DNA of 64,000 bases, from the NCBI GenBank assembly GCA_045124055.1, contig JBGVKZ010000011.1, positions 62,001 through 126,000 on the forward strand, given 5' to 3'. Position numbers and translations under genes: made by a program. The number at the start of each line of letters is the position of its first letter. Within the stretch, counting starts at the first letter, position 1. Shown in pieces: positions 10,113 to 19,024 of this stretch. The notes under the pieces were generated by a model, which did not search any database, had not been told where the DNA came from, and worked only from the letters and a program-made list of their open reading frames with translations. The stretch is from CALZKI01 sp045124055 (GTDB lineage: Bacteria > Bacillota > Clostridia > Lachnospirales > Lachnospiraceae).

Positions 10113-10124
10113 TGGAGATTTTAG

Positions 10125-10991
10125 ATGGAATACTTTGATTTTTGGAACGCCGAAAATGAAATGGTAAAAAATGCATATGCATCAGAAAATATAAAAGTAG
10201 TGGACTATTCCGATATAAAGGTATGCTATATTTTCTTTTCTTCTCACGGTTTATATTTTCCAAATACGTTGGAAGAATTTGAGGAGAAAGTTGTAAAGCA
10301 AAACCGCTTTGAGTGGGAAAATATAGCATCTTCCAAAGAAATAAGGAAGGTTTGTGGACGAGCAATTTTTGTCCGTGATATTTATAAACAATATTATGTT
10401 TCTGGAATTAATAAAAGAGAAAACTCCATTGATAAATTGCTGGTCAAATTGAAACAATTAACACAGGGCTATCAAGTTATTACAGTAGGGAGTTCTGCCG
10501 GCGGCTATATGGCAATGCTGGTCGGAGCGGTTTTGAAAGCAACAGATTGCTTTAGCTTTTCGGGACAAGTATCTTTGTATTTGCAAAATCGTATAGAAAG
10601 TTGTCCTTTTTTAAAGCAAAGTGTAGAGGATAGCCAGAAAAATAAGTATTTTGATATTACAGATTTGATAAAAGAAAGCAATTTACATGTGTGGTATTTT
10701 TATCCCTACTATAATGAAGCGGATAAAGAAGAATTTGGCTACATAAAGGCTGGTAAGTCGGTAAAAGGATTTGCCTTTGCTTTATCGAATCACGCAGAAA
10801 CGATGTATGCGGAAAATATGAAACATATTATTAGTAAAAATGAAAAGAAACTGGAAAAACTGTATCGTCATTACGAAGGGAAAGTGATTAAGAGGGAGGA
10901 TTTTCTTTTTCGCTCAACCTCTATTGCTACCATTTTTTTATTTTACAAAAAGAAGACAATTAGATTTATTAAAAGAAGGTTGAAAAGATGA
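10125..10991 (+). CDS. Putative alpha/beta-hydrolase of the polysaccharide locus
   Basis: A 288-residue protein with a nucleophile-elbow motif GSSAGGYMAML at about residues 122-132, preceded by a hydrophobic strand (QVITVG), as in alpha/beta-hydrolase and esterase folds. A possible catalytic His lies in FALSNHAETMYAEN. The C-terminus is basic. Similar proteins occur in glycan loci next to acyltransferases. A role in removing or transferring acyl groups is inference. The last 4 bases overlap the next start (ATGA), implying translational coupling with the beta-helix acyltransferase. Confidence 0.6.
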   Translation: MEYFDFWNAENEMVKNAYASENIKVVDYSDIKVCYIFFSSHGLYFPNTLEEFEEKVVKQNRFEWENIASSKEIRKVCGRAIFVRDIYKQYYVSGINKRENSIDKLLVKLKQLTQGYQVITVGSSAGGYMAMLVGAVLKATDCFSFSGQVSLYLQNRIESCPFLKQSVEDSQKNKYFDITDLIKESNLHVWYFYPYYNEADKEEFGYIKAGKSVKGFAFALSNHAETMYAENMKHIISKNEKKLEKLYRHYEGKVIKREDFLFRSTSIATIFLFYKKKTIRFIKRRLKR

Positions 10992-11665
10992 GATTTATAA
11001 ATAGAGAAAAAGCTTGGTTAAAAAAACAGAAAAAACTTCTTACGACCAACAAACAATGTACTTTTTATGAGGGTAGTTTTTTTAACGATACGGAATTTGA
11101 AGGAAAAAATCTATTATTTGGAAATACTCGTATTACTTCTTCTTTTATGGGGAGAGCGTCTTATCTTGCCAAAAACTGTGATTTGGGAAAAGTTTCCATC
11201 GGAAGATATACGGCCATAGGACCAGAAGTGTGTAATGTACGGGGAACTCACCCGGCACACGAATTTGCTGCGATACACCCTTGTTTCTATTCAACGATGA
11301 AACAGTGCGGATTTACTTATGCAAGAGAACAGCTTTTTGAGGAATATGCTTTTGCAGATAAAGAGAAAAAATTTTTAAATGTTATTGGAAATGATGTTTG
11401 GATAGGGCAAAGGGCAATGCTGATGCAGGGCGTAACTATCGGAGATGGTGCAGTTGTGGCAGCAGGGGCTTTTGTCAATAAGGATGTACCGCCTTATGCC
11501 ATCGTGGGTGGCGTTCCTGCAAAAATTATCGGTTGGCGTTTCGAGGAAGCGGAACGAGAGTTTTTGTTACAGCTTAAATGGTGGGAAAAGGATGAAGAAT
11601 GGATTGAGCAGCATGCGAAGTATTTTGAAAGTGTGCAAAGTCTGAAGGAGAATATCGCAAAATGA
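10988..11665 (+). CDS. Left-handed beta-helix acyltransferase (CatB/maa-like)
   Basis: A 225-residue hexapeptide-repeat acyltransferase. Clear repeats run through NVIGNDVWIGQRAMLMQGV and TIGDGAVVAAGAFVNKDV, ending in the family signature PPYAIVGGVPAKIIGWRF. The likely catalytic His is in GTHPAHEF. Members transfer acetyl groups from acetyl-CoA to sugars or nucleotide sugars in the cytoplasm. It is coupled by 4-base overlaps to the hydrolase-like gene upstream and the GT2 gene downstream, so the three are co-translated. Confidence 0.88.
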   Translation: MRFINREKAWLKKQKKLLTTNKQCTFYEGSFFNDTEFEGKNLLFGNTRITSSFMGRASYLAKNCDLGKVSIGRYTAIGPEVCNVRGTHPAHEFAAIHPCFYSTMKQCGFTYAREQLFEEYAFADKEKKFLNVIGNDVWIGQRAMLMQGVTIGDGAVVAAGAFVNKDVPPYAIVGGVPAKIIGWRFEEAEREFLLQLKWWEKDEEWIEQHAKYFESVQSLKENIAK

Positions 11666-12507
11666 GTAAAGATTATAGTCTTGCTGTAATCATCCCCAGT
11701 TATAATAAGGCAAAATATATAAGTGTATGTGTGGAGAGTATTCTTTCGCAGACGTTATTACCAGATGAAATCATTATTGTGGATGACTTATCCACAGATA
11801 ATTCCAGAGAAATTATTCAAAAGCTTTGTGAAAAAAGCGACCGGATTCGACCTGTTTTTTTGGAGAAAAATGGTGGTGTCAGTCACGCAAGAAATACAGG
11901 GATTAAAAATGCGAAAAGTGAATACATCACGTTTGTAGATGCAGATGATTACTATGCAGATATAAATAAATTGAAAAACGAAATGATGCTTATTAAAAGG
12001 CATAGGGAAGACATTGTGGCTTATTCTAAAGTGATGCAAGTAAATGAAGATGGGACAAGTTGTAATATTGTTTTGCCAGATAAAAAAGGCTATTTGGAAG
12101 GCGATATTTATACTAGAATGTTGACAGGCAACTTCAATTTTACAACGATTGCCAGAGACTATTGCGTGAAAAAGAGTATTGTACTTAAGGCAGGCGGTTT
12201 TGATGAAAATAAAAGTCTTTATGAAGACTTGGAGTTAACTATAAAAATTGCAAAAGAGTATCCTTTTTATTGCACCTATGAGTTTGGGACTGCATATAGA
12301 CAAGTGGATAATGGTTTATCCAAAGAAAAAAAAGAAGAACATATAAGAATCCGTAAGCAGATTTTTAAAGAATTTGTTAAAGAACATACTATGCTTTTGC
12401 GTCTTTGGTACTATCTTTTGTGGTATTGCCAGAAGTTAAAGAAAAAAATGCAAATGTGCTATTGGGATTTCAAAAATCTGATAAAGAAAATGATAGGACG
12501 AAAGTGA
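11662..12507 (+). CDS. Glycosyltransferase family 2
   Basis: A 281-residue GT-A enzyme. The N-terminus AVIIPSYNKAKYISVCVESI, the stretch IIVDDLSTDNSREII and the metal site TFVDADDYY (DxD) are textbook GT2. The C-terminal third is basic and partly hydrophobic, which may place it at the membrane. It overlaps the upstream acyltransferase gene by 4 bases and is followed after 4 bases by another GT2 gene. It likely adds one sugar to the repeat unit; donor unknown. Confidence 0.9.
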   Translation: MSKDYSLAVIIPSYNKAKYISVCVESILSQTLLPDEIIIVDDLSTDNSREIIQKLCEKSDRIRPVFLEKNGGVSHARNTGIKNAKSEYITFVDADDYYADINKLKNEMMLIKRHREDIVAYSKVMQVNEDGTSCNIVLPDKKGYLEGDIYTRMLTGNFNFTTIARDYCVKKSIVLKAGGFDENKSLYEDLELTIKIAKEYPFYCTYEFGTAYRQVDNGLSKEKKEEHIRIRKQIFKEFVKEHTMLLRLWYYLLWYCQKLKKKMQMCYWDFKNLIKKMIGRK

Positions 12508-12511
12508 AAAT

Positions 12512-13498
12512 ATGCCAGTTATTAGCGTTGTAGTTCCTGTTTATAATCAGGAAAAATATTTAGAAAAATGCATAAATAGTTTGATTGGGCAGACCTATGC
12601 GGAACTGGAAATAATTTTAGTAGATGATGGCTCTACGGATAAAAGTGGGGCTATTTGTGATGCTTATGCCAAAAAAGATACACGCATTAGGGTGATTCAT
12701 AAGGAAAATGGTGGACTCTCTGATGCAAGAAATCGGGGAATAGATATTGCCACAGGTGAGTACATTGCCTTTGTGGATTCTGATGATTATGTAGCCTTTC
12801 ATATGTATGAAAAAATGTATCAAGAGTTGGTGGAAAAACAGGTAGATATGGTGGTTTGTAATTGTAGTTTAGTGGACGGAGACAACCAGCTTATTGCGGG
12901 GAAAGATTATGCCTTTGCCAATCGGATTTACACCAATGTGGATATGATAAATGGTGAGGATATTACAGGAGAGAACTATTTTCTGACGGTGGTGGCATGG
13001 AACAAACTATTAAAAAGGAAAGTTTTTTCTACGCTACGTTATCCCAAGGGAAAATATCACGAGGACGAATTTGTTTTTCATAAGATGTATGACCAAGTGA
13101 AAAAAATTGCCTGTATTTCGGATAAATTGTACTTTTACAGGCAGGTTTCCGGAACGATTACAGATACCAAAAATGTTTTATACCGTCTTGACAGAGTAGA
13201 AGCTATGTATGAGCGAATGAGGTATTGTCTTCAAAATGGATATTTAGGAAATGCACTCTTTTTTGAAAGAACAATGTACTATCCTCTTGAAATGGTGGCT
13301 CTTGGCAAACTGGAATTAGATAAAGCCACAAAAGAACGTATCAAAAGACTAAAAAAAATGCACAAAGAAGTTGTCTTAGGGCTATACTGTGCCAAGAAAG
13401 TGAAACGAGCCTTTGTGATAGACAGATATGTATTTTGGTGTGTGCCAAAAGTTAGAAATCTGTGGCAGAGATTAAAAAGTAAGATGAAGAAAGTATAA
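12512..13498 (+). CDS. Glycosyltransferase family 2
   Basis: A 328-residue GT2 enzyme with VISVVVPVYNQEKYLEKC at the N-terminus, ILVDDGSTDKSGAICD, NGGLSDARNRGIDIA and the metal site FVDSDDYV. The acceptor-side motif region includes KYHEDEFVFHKMYD, with the ED pair typical of EpsE/EpsJ-like GT2. It follows the previous GT2 gene closely and is probably cotranslated with it. Specificity is not predictable. Confidence 0.92.
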   Translation: MPVISVVVPVYNQEKYLEKCINSLIGQTYAELEIILVDDGSTDKSGAICDAYAKKDTRIRVIHKENGGLSDARNRGIDIATGEYIAFVDSDDYVAFHMYEKMYQELVEKQVDMVVCNCSLVDGDNQLIAGKDYAFANRIYTNVDMINGEDITGENYFLTVVAWNKLLKRKVFSTLRYPKGKYHEDEFVFHKMYDQVKKIACISDKLYFYRQVSGTITDTKNVLYRLDRVEAMYERMRYCLQNGYLGNALFFERTMYYPLEMVALGKLELDKATKERIKRLKKMHKEVVLGLYCAKKVKRAFVIDRYVFWCVPKVRNLWQRLKSKMKKV

Positions 13499-13532
13499 TT
13501 TAGAACCATTAGAATTGGGAGAGAAAATAGAA

Positions 13533-14594
13533 ATGGAGTCTAAAAGTAAGCGTTTAGCCAATATTGAATTGTTAAGAATTATAGCTATGCTGATGGTGAT
13601 TATGCTTCACTATTTGGGGAAAGGGGAATTGCTACCTACGATGAATTCGTCTATGGACGCTCTCGGGTATGTGGCCTGGATTTTTGAAAGCTTATCCATA
13701 GTTGCTGTCAATGTATACGTCTTGATAAGTGGATATTTTATGGTATCTGGCAAGTTTCGAGTTGGCAAAATTATCGAATTGATATGTCAGGTTTTGTTTT
13801 ATGCAGTTGGAGTGACAATTTTGGCGTATTCTCTAGGATTTATAGAAAGAGGAGATATAACAGTTTCAGCTCTTTTACAGCAGTTATTTTCGCTACATTA
13901 TAATCAATACTGGTTTGTTACAGCCTATATTGTACTATATATGTTTTCACCCGTACTGGCTATTGGCATCCAGAATATGTCAAAGAAACAATTAGAAATA
14001 TGCATTTTGTTACTACTGGTTTTTAACTGTCTTGTGAAAAGTATTTCACCGATTAGCCTGGCATTTGATAAAAAGGGGTATGATGTAATATGGTTTGTTT
14101 GTCTATTTATGGTAGCAGGTTACATTCGTCTTTATGGCATCAAAACTCTTGAGAAAAAAAGATATGCGATAGGTTTATATGTTTTAGGGGTAGTCTTTAT
14201 TTTCCTAGAAGGCTTTGTACTAGGAACTTTGTATGCTAAAACAGGAAGTCTGGGAGAAACAATAGGGGTCTCCTATCATTATAACCACATATTTTGTTTC
14301 CTTGCATCAGTGGGGTTGTTCACTTTCTTTTTACAGGTGAAAATACCAGAAGGGAAAATAGCAACAATTATTTGTAAAATTTCTCCATATACATTGGGAG
14401 TATATTTATTACACGAACAGATATATGTTAGATATGTATGGCCAGAGTTGTTGGGTGCCAAAACAGCTACGAATGTTGTGACCTTTATTGTGTATGCAAA
14501 TAAAGCCGTGTTTACAGTATTTGTAGTAGGTGTGATTGTGGACTGGCTTAGAAGTTTGTTATTTAGGCTTGTGAAAAAAATAGGTGTGAATTAA
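13533..14594 (+). CDS. Acyltransferase family 3 membrane protein
   Basis: A 353-residue polytopic protein with about ten hydrophobic segments. Family signs are RLANIELLRIIAMLMVIMLH near the N-terminus (R and H of the active region) and NVYVLISGYFMV. The start at 13533 is preferred over an in-frame TTG at 13515 because GGGAGAG at 13517-13523 is 9 bases before the ATG. The gene ends inside the stem-loop of the shared terminator with the convergent neighbour. Probable role: O-acylation of the exported glycan. Confidence 0.83.
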   Translation: MESKSKRLANIELLRIIAMLMVIMLHYLGKGELLPTMNSSMDALGYVAWIFESLSIVAVNVYVLISGYFMVSGKFRVGKIIELICQVLFYAVGVTILAYSLGFIERGDITVSALLQQLFSLHYNQYWFVTAYIVLYMFSPVLAIGIQNMSKKQLEICILLLLVFNCLVKSISPISLAFDKKGYDVIWFVCLFMVAGYIRLYGIKTLEKKRYAIGLYVLGVVFIFLEGFVLGTLYAKTGSLGETIGVSYHYNHIFCFLASVGLFTFFLQVKIPEGKIATIICKISPYTLGVYLLHEQIYVRYVWPELLGAKTATNVVTFIVYANKAVFTVFVVGVIVDWLRSLLFRLVKKIGVN

Positions 14595-14611
14595 TTCACG
14601 CCTATTTTTTT
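14574..14611. terminator. Bidirectional intrinsic terminator between convergent genes
   Basis: A 12-pair stem (AATAGGTGTGAA with TTCACGCCTATT, one G-T pair) around a TTAA loop, flanked by an A-run on the left and a T-run on the right, so it works both ways. The stop codons of both converging genes (14594 and 14602) fall within the hairpin. Confidence 0.9.
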
Positions 14612-15642
14612 AATCTATTGCGAATATCTTCTAAGAAGATATTCGGTTCATAATCTCCTTGATAGTGATAATCTACATCCGCTTTTTGAGAAATCCAGGC
14701 GAAGTCAATATCATCAATAGATGAGAAGACTTGGATGTATTCTGGATTGTAATATGGATACTGGCATACATACTGGTTGTTAGTTAATAGCTTTTTGTTA
14801 TAACAAAGGGCTTCCAAATAACGCTGAGTTGGAGCATTTACTCCTGTATGCATCACTTCTAGTAAACAATTACTTTTCATAACCATAGCCACATTTTCTT
14901 CATATGTTAAAGCTTTATTATATTCGATACCTTCACAACAGGCTTCTTCTTTGGAAGCACCTGCAACGTAAAACATATCGTTAATATCTTGTTCCTTAAA
15001 TTTTTTATGCAGACTATTTAGCTTTTCGGCACGTCTTACGGCAGTTCCACAGAAATAGATATCATACTGAGTTTTATCCTCCGAAAAGGGCAGTTTTGAA
15101 TATAACAGTGGATAATAATTTAGGTTATACTCCTTGGCATCTCTATCAATAATGGTGTATATAACATCAAATTCTGAGAAAAAAGATGGAATTCGCGGAC
15201 ATCTGTCTATTTGGTCTACGATATATAAAATCAATTTTATGTTTGGATTTTTCCTTTTTAGCCAGCGAAAATAAGCAGGGGAATAATACTTTGTCAAGGC
15301 TGAATTAAAAAGAATGATATAGTTGTTGTCATTTCTTTTATACTTAATTTTGCTTAAAGTATAGCGGGAATACCAGAATTTTTCCCAGTGTAGATTACCG
15401 GTAACTTTATCTTTTCGCTTACAGCAGGATTCAAAAAACTTTTTCAGATATTTCACATTCACATCTTTATCAATGCAAGAGACATCTTCTCTGTGACGAA
15501 TGTTCTTTAGCATCATTCTCATACCAGGTCCCCAATATCCAGTGACAAAAAACTTGGTTTTCGTTGGACTTGGACGATTACGGTCATAATGGTCTACCAT
15601 CTTATGCTTTATTCCACGTAGAACATTTAAGAATTTCTCCAT
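14602..15642 (-). CDS. Unrecognised glycan-locus protein, possibly GT-B glycosyltransferase-like
   Basis: A 346-residue protein on the opposite strand to all other polysaccharide genes. It begins MEKFLNVLRGIKHKMVDHYD and has KFFVTGYWGPGMRMMLKN, a stretch like a nucleotide-sugar fold (IKLILYIVDQIDRCPRIPSFFSEFDVIYT split over about residues 130-160) and a C-terminal part LLEVMHTGVNAPTQRYLEAL. The latter resembles the end of GT-B proteins where a Glu contacts the donor. No clear family signature was recognised, so the assignment is tentative. It has its own promoter and RBS (AGGTAGGAAG on the minus strand), which suggests separate control. Confidence 0.6.
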   Translation of the reverse strand: MEKFLNVLRGIKHKMVDHYDRNRPSPTKTKFFVTGYWGPGMRMMLKNIRHREDVSCIDKDVNVKYLKKFFESCCKRKDKVTGNLHWEKFWYSRYTLSKIKYKRNDNNYIILFNSALTKYYSPAYFRWLKRKNPNIKLILYIVDQIDRCPRIPSFFSEFDVIYTIIDRDAKEYNLNYYPLLYSKLPFSEDKTQYDIYFCGTAVRRAEKLNSLHKKFKEQDINDMFYVAGASKEEACCEGIEYNKALTYEENVAMVMKSNCLLEVMHTGVNAPTQRYLEALCYNKKLLTNNQYVCQYPYYNPEYIQVFSSIDDIDFAWISQKADVDYHYQGDYEPNIFLEDIRNRLKK

Positions 15643-15693
15643 TGTGTCTTCCTACCTTTACTAAAATATGTAATCTGCTTAATTTTCTTAATT

Positions 15694-15722
15694 ATTATAG
15701 CATTATATGACCTCTTTGCCAA
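15694..15722 (-). promoter_or_regulatory. SigA-type promoter of the reverse-strand gene
   Basis: Read on the minus strand: TTGGCA (15717-15722), 17 bases, then TATAAT (15694-15699). It points to the start at 15642. Confidence 0.8.
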
Positions 15723-15733
15723 TCGCCTTTTGC

Positions 15734-15762
15734 TTGTATTGGATATGCAGATATGGTATAAT
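15734..15762 (+). promoter_or_regulatory. SigA-type promoter of the ABC exporter operon
   Basis: TTGTAT (15734-15739), 17 bases, TATAAT (15757-15762), with an extended -10 TG one base upstream. It lies back to back with the minus-strand promoter and should drive the exporter genes and those beyond. Confidence 0.82.
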
Positions 15763-15833
15763 TTTATAGATTATGGAGATTTATACAAAAAAATAGAGAA
15801 CAGAAATTTTTGAGAAAAGAAATGGAGTTTTAT

Positions 15834-16676
15834 ATGGAACAAAAATGGACAACGGTAATTAAGCCCAATAAAAAAAAGTTTGATTTCAACTTAAAAGAGC
15901 TGGCTCAATACAAGGATTTAATCTATATGTTTGTAAAAAGAAACTTTACTTCGCAATACAAACAAACCGTATTAGGTCCTCTGTGGTTTGTTCTGAATCC
16001 ACTTTTAACGAGTTTTATTTCCACAGTGGTATTCGGTGGAATTGCCGGAATCCAAACAGGTGAAGTTCCGTATTTCTTGTTTTATCTATGTGGATTTATG
16101 CTGTGGAGTTATTTTTCAACTTGTGTGACGCAGACATCGGCGACTTTTACGGGGAATGCAGGAATTATGGGAAAAGTATATTTTCCGCGACTGACAATGC
16201 CCATTGCCACAGTAATTTATTCGATGATAAATACTGTGATTATCTTTGTTATGACAGTGATTACAATGATTATTTATGTAGCAAATGGTATGGAAATTTC
16301 GATAGACTGGCATATTTTATTGATTCCGGTTCTATTTATACAAACTGCACTGTTAGGTATGGGAGTCGGAATCGTAGTTTCTTCCCTTACAACGAAATAT
16401 CGAGACTTGGCAGTTCTTGTTACTTTTGGTTTGCAATTATGGATGTATATCACACCGGTGGTGTATCCTGTTTCCCAGCTTTCCGAAAAATTCAGACAAA
16501 TTATTATGCTAAATCCAATGTCACCAGTTATCAGCAATTTGCGTTACGCAATGTTTGGTATGGGCGAGTTTGAATGGACCTATTGGCTTGTTAGTATAGG
16601 CGTAACTTTGTTGATTCTATTCTTTGGAGTTGGCTTATTTGGAAAAGTAGAGAAAACATTTATGGATACAGTATAA
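15834..16676 (+). CDS. ABC-2 type polysaccharide export permease (Wzm-like)
   Basis: A 280-residue membrane protein, the permease half of an ABC exporter for lipid-linked polysaccharide or teichoic-acid-like glycan. It has the family's N-terminal amphipathic region KDLIYMFVKRNFTSQYKQTV followed by LGPLWFVLNPLL, six hydrophobic segments, and the conserved MLNPMSPVI near the C-terminus. Start 15834 is chosen because GGAG at 15824-15827 fits it; the in-frame TTG at 15810 and ATG at 15822 are less suited. It pairs with the ATPase gene 17 bases downstream. Confidence 0.92.
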   Translation: MEQKWTTVIKPNKKKFDFNLKELAQYKDLIYMFVKRNFTSQYKQTVLGPLWFVLNPLLTSFISTVVFGGIAGIQTGEVPYFLFYLCGFMLWSYFSTCVTQTSATFTGNAGIMGKVYFPRLTMPIATVIYSMINTVIIFVMTVITMIIYVANGMEISIDWHILLIPVLFIQTALLGMGVGIVVSSLTTKYRDLAVLVTFGLQLWMYITPVVYPVSQLSEKFRQIIMLNPMSPVISNLRYAMFGMGEFEWTYWLVSIGVTLLILFFGVGLFGKVEKTFMDTV

Positions 16677-16693
16677 AGAATATAAGGGTTGAA

Positions 16694-18010
16694 GTGATTA
16701 TGGCAGAAACAGTAATTCAAATAGAAAACTTAAAAAAACAATATCGTTTAGGGACCATTGGCGGTGGAACTTTGTCCCATGATATTCAAAGCTGGTGGGC
16801 GAGAAAACGCGGCAAAGAAGACCCCAATGTTGTCATTGGTAAAGAAAATTTAGGAAAAGACGGTAGAGATACTTTTTGGGCACTGAATGGAATCAATCTG
16901 GAAGTAAAAAAAGGAGAAGCAGTTGGTATTATTGGTGCGAATGGTGCTGGCAAATCGACTATGCTCAAAATTCTTTCCAGAGTAACTGCTCCAACAGAAG
17001 GCGAAATTAGAATTAAAGGTCGTATTGCCAGTATGCTTGAAGTTGGAACTGGCTTCCACGGAGAGTTAACTGGTAGAGAAAACATTTATATGAATGGTGC
17101 TATTCTTGGAATGAGCAAAAAGGAAGTTGATAGTAAGATAGAACAGATTATTGATTTCTCCGAATGTCGTCAATTTATTGATACTCCGGTAAAAAGATAT
17201 TCTTCCGGTATGTATGTAAAATTAGCATTCTCAGTGGCGGCACATCTGGATGCAGAAATTTTGGTTATGGATGAAGTTTTAGCGGTTGGTGATATGAAGT
17301 TTCAGCAGAAATGCCTTGGAAAGATGGGTGATGTGGCTGAAAATGAAGGCAGAACCGTTTTATATGTAAGTCATAATATGGGTACTATTAGACAACTTTG
17401 TACCAGATGTATTGTGTTAAAAGATGGACGAGTTATTTTTGATGGAGATGTAGAAGAAGCCATTCAGGTTTATATGGACGCCAATAGTAGCGATTTTAGT
17501 CCGAATTATAATTTGGCAGAGTCTTCCCGCCCTAATATTTTACAGGGGAAAAAGGTATTTTTAGAAAATCTTCAATTTGGTAATAAAGATAAAGCAGTGT
17601 TTTATAGAGATGAACCGGTTCAGTTTTCCGTAACCTTTACAGCTAAGGAAGATGTAGAAGATTTACATTTGCAGTCTGTTATACGCTTTGCGGACTCGAC
17701 CATTGTAGGTATGTCCTTATCCGACCAGGCGATGCAGGTTAAAAAGGGTGAAACTTATACGGTACAATACTCCTTTGATGCGTCTAATTTGGCAGCAGGG
17801 ATGTATTATTTTACTCCGGTTTTATGTGCATTTAATGAATTTGGAAGTAGAGAAGTTTATGATGTGGTCACACAAAAAGTCTTTTTTACGATAGAAGAAT
17901 CGAAGAAAGATGACAGACTTCAGTGGCACAGACAGTTTTGGGGTAGTGTTCAGTTAAATCCATTATCTCAAATTCAGATGACGTGTATTGAGGAAAAAAA
18001 TTATGAATAA
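16694..18010 (+). CDS. ABC transporter ATPase with C-terminal glycan-binding domain (Wzt-like)
   Basis: A 438-residue ATPase that powers export by the adjacent permease. Walker A is GANGAGKST, the signature is RYSSGMYVKLAFS, Walker B is EILVMDEVLAVGD and the switch His is in YVSHN. Residues about 270-438 form an additional beta-rich domain of the Wzt C-terminal type, which in known systems recognises the mature glycan terminus before export. Start is GTG at 16694 (AAGGG 5 bases upstream) or ATG at 16700. The end overlaps the following GT10 gene by 8 bases. Confidence 0.93.
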   Translation: MIMAETVIQIENLKKQYRLGTIGGGTLSHDIQSWWARKRGKEDPNVVIGKENLGKDGRDTFWALNGINLEVKKGEAVGIIGANGAGKSTMLKILSRVTAPTEGEIRIKGRIASMLEVGTGFHGELTGRENIYMNGAILGMSKKEVDSKIEQIIDFSECRQFIDTPVKRYSSGMYVKLAFSVAAHLDAEILVMDEVLAVGDMKFQQKCLGKMGDVAENEGRTVLYVSHNMGTIRQLCTRCIVLKDGRVIFDGDVEEAIQVYMDANSSDFSPNYNLAESSRPNILQGKKVFLENLQFGNKDKAVFYRDEPVQFSVTFTAKEDVEDLHLQSVIRFADSTIVGMSLSDQAMQVKKGETYTVQYSFDASNLAAGMYYFTPVLCAFNEFGSREVYDVVTQKVFFTIEESKKDDRLQWHRQFWGSVQLNPLSQIQMTCIEEKNYE

Positions 18011-18995
18011 GCCTGTAAAAAAAGTAAAATTTGTTGATTTCTGGAATGGTTTTAAGCCAGAAAGTCATTATATATACAAAATGTTGAGTAAGCACTATGA
18101 ACTTATGCTTGATGAGAAACCGGACTATCTATTTTATGGTCCATATGGGCATGAACATTTAAAGTATGCTGATTGTGTGAAAATTTGTCAGACTTCAGAA
18201 AATATCGTGCCGGATTTCAATTTGTGTGATTATGGAATTGGATTTGAATACCTGGACTATGGTGACAGATATATGCGTTACCCTTGCTATTATGCACAGG
18301 GCGTTTTGAAAGATTTGGAATTGTGCACAAAGAAACATTTGATGACAGAAAAAGAGATTGCATCAAAAACAGAATTTTGTGCATATGTATATTCTAATGC
18401 GAATGCGGATAAAATTCGCACGCAAATCTTTTATGAACTATCGAAATATAAACCGGTTAATGCAGGAGGCAGACATCTAAATAATGTAGGACAGCCAGGC
18501 GGAGTAAAGGATAAACTGGAATTCCAGAAAAAGCATAAATTTGCCATTGCCTTTGAAAATAGTGCTCATTCCGGTTATGCAACTGAAAAAATAGTGCAGG
18601 CTTTTGCGGCAGGAACTATTCCGATTTATTGGGGCGACCCTACGATTGCAGAGCAATTTAACGAAAAAGCATTTGTCAATGTGAATCATTTTGCCACGTT
18701 GGAAGAAGCTTGTGAGCGGGTAAAGGAAATAGATGCTAATGATGAGTTGTTTTTATCTATGCTGAGAGAACCGGCAATTATTAACGAAGAAGTTATGCCA
18801 GAAAAAGCAGCAGAACGAATGGAACAATTTTTGTGTCACATAATGGAACAGGAAAAAGAGAGTGCTTATAGACGGAATCTTACTTTCTGGGGCGAAGCCT
18901 ATGGAAAACGTATGCTAGATTGGTATAATAATTCCTTAAGGACAGATGAAGGTTTCTTTGCAAAAGTAAAGAGAAAACTTAAAGGTAGTCATTAG
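18003..18995 (+). CDS. GT10 fucosyltransferase, second copy
   Basis: A 330-residue GT10 enzyme similar to the one encoded at 9129-10112: NLCDYGIGFEYLDYGDRY, KHKFAIAFENSAHSGYATEK, AFAAGTIPIYWGDPTI and KAFVNVNHF. The start at 18003 overlaps the end of the ATPase gene and has GAGG about 11 bases upstream; an in-frame TTG at 17988 is unlikely. GDP-fucose as donor is inferred from the family. Its position right after the exporter raises the possibility that it adds a terminal or capping residue seen by the ATPase tail; that is speculation. Confidence 0.88.
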   Translation: MNKPVKKVKFVDFWNGFKPESHYIYKMLSKHYELMLDEKPDYLFYGPYGHEHLKYADCVKICQTSENIVPDFNLCDYGIGFEYLDYGDRYMRYPCYYAQGVLKDLELCTKKHLMTEKEIASKTEFCAYVYSNANADKIRTQIFYELSKYKPVNAGGRHLNNVGQPGGVKDKLEFQKKHKFAIAFENSAHSGYATEKIVQAFAAGTIPIYWGDPTIAEQFNEKAFVNVNHFATLEEACERVKEIDANDELFLSMLREPAIINEEVMPEKAAERMEQFLCHIMEQEKESAYRRNLTFWGEAYGKRMLDWYNNSLRTDEGFFAKVKRKLKGSH

Positions 18996-19024
18996 AAAAT
19001 AGATTCCCAAGTAAGAGGAGAATT

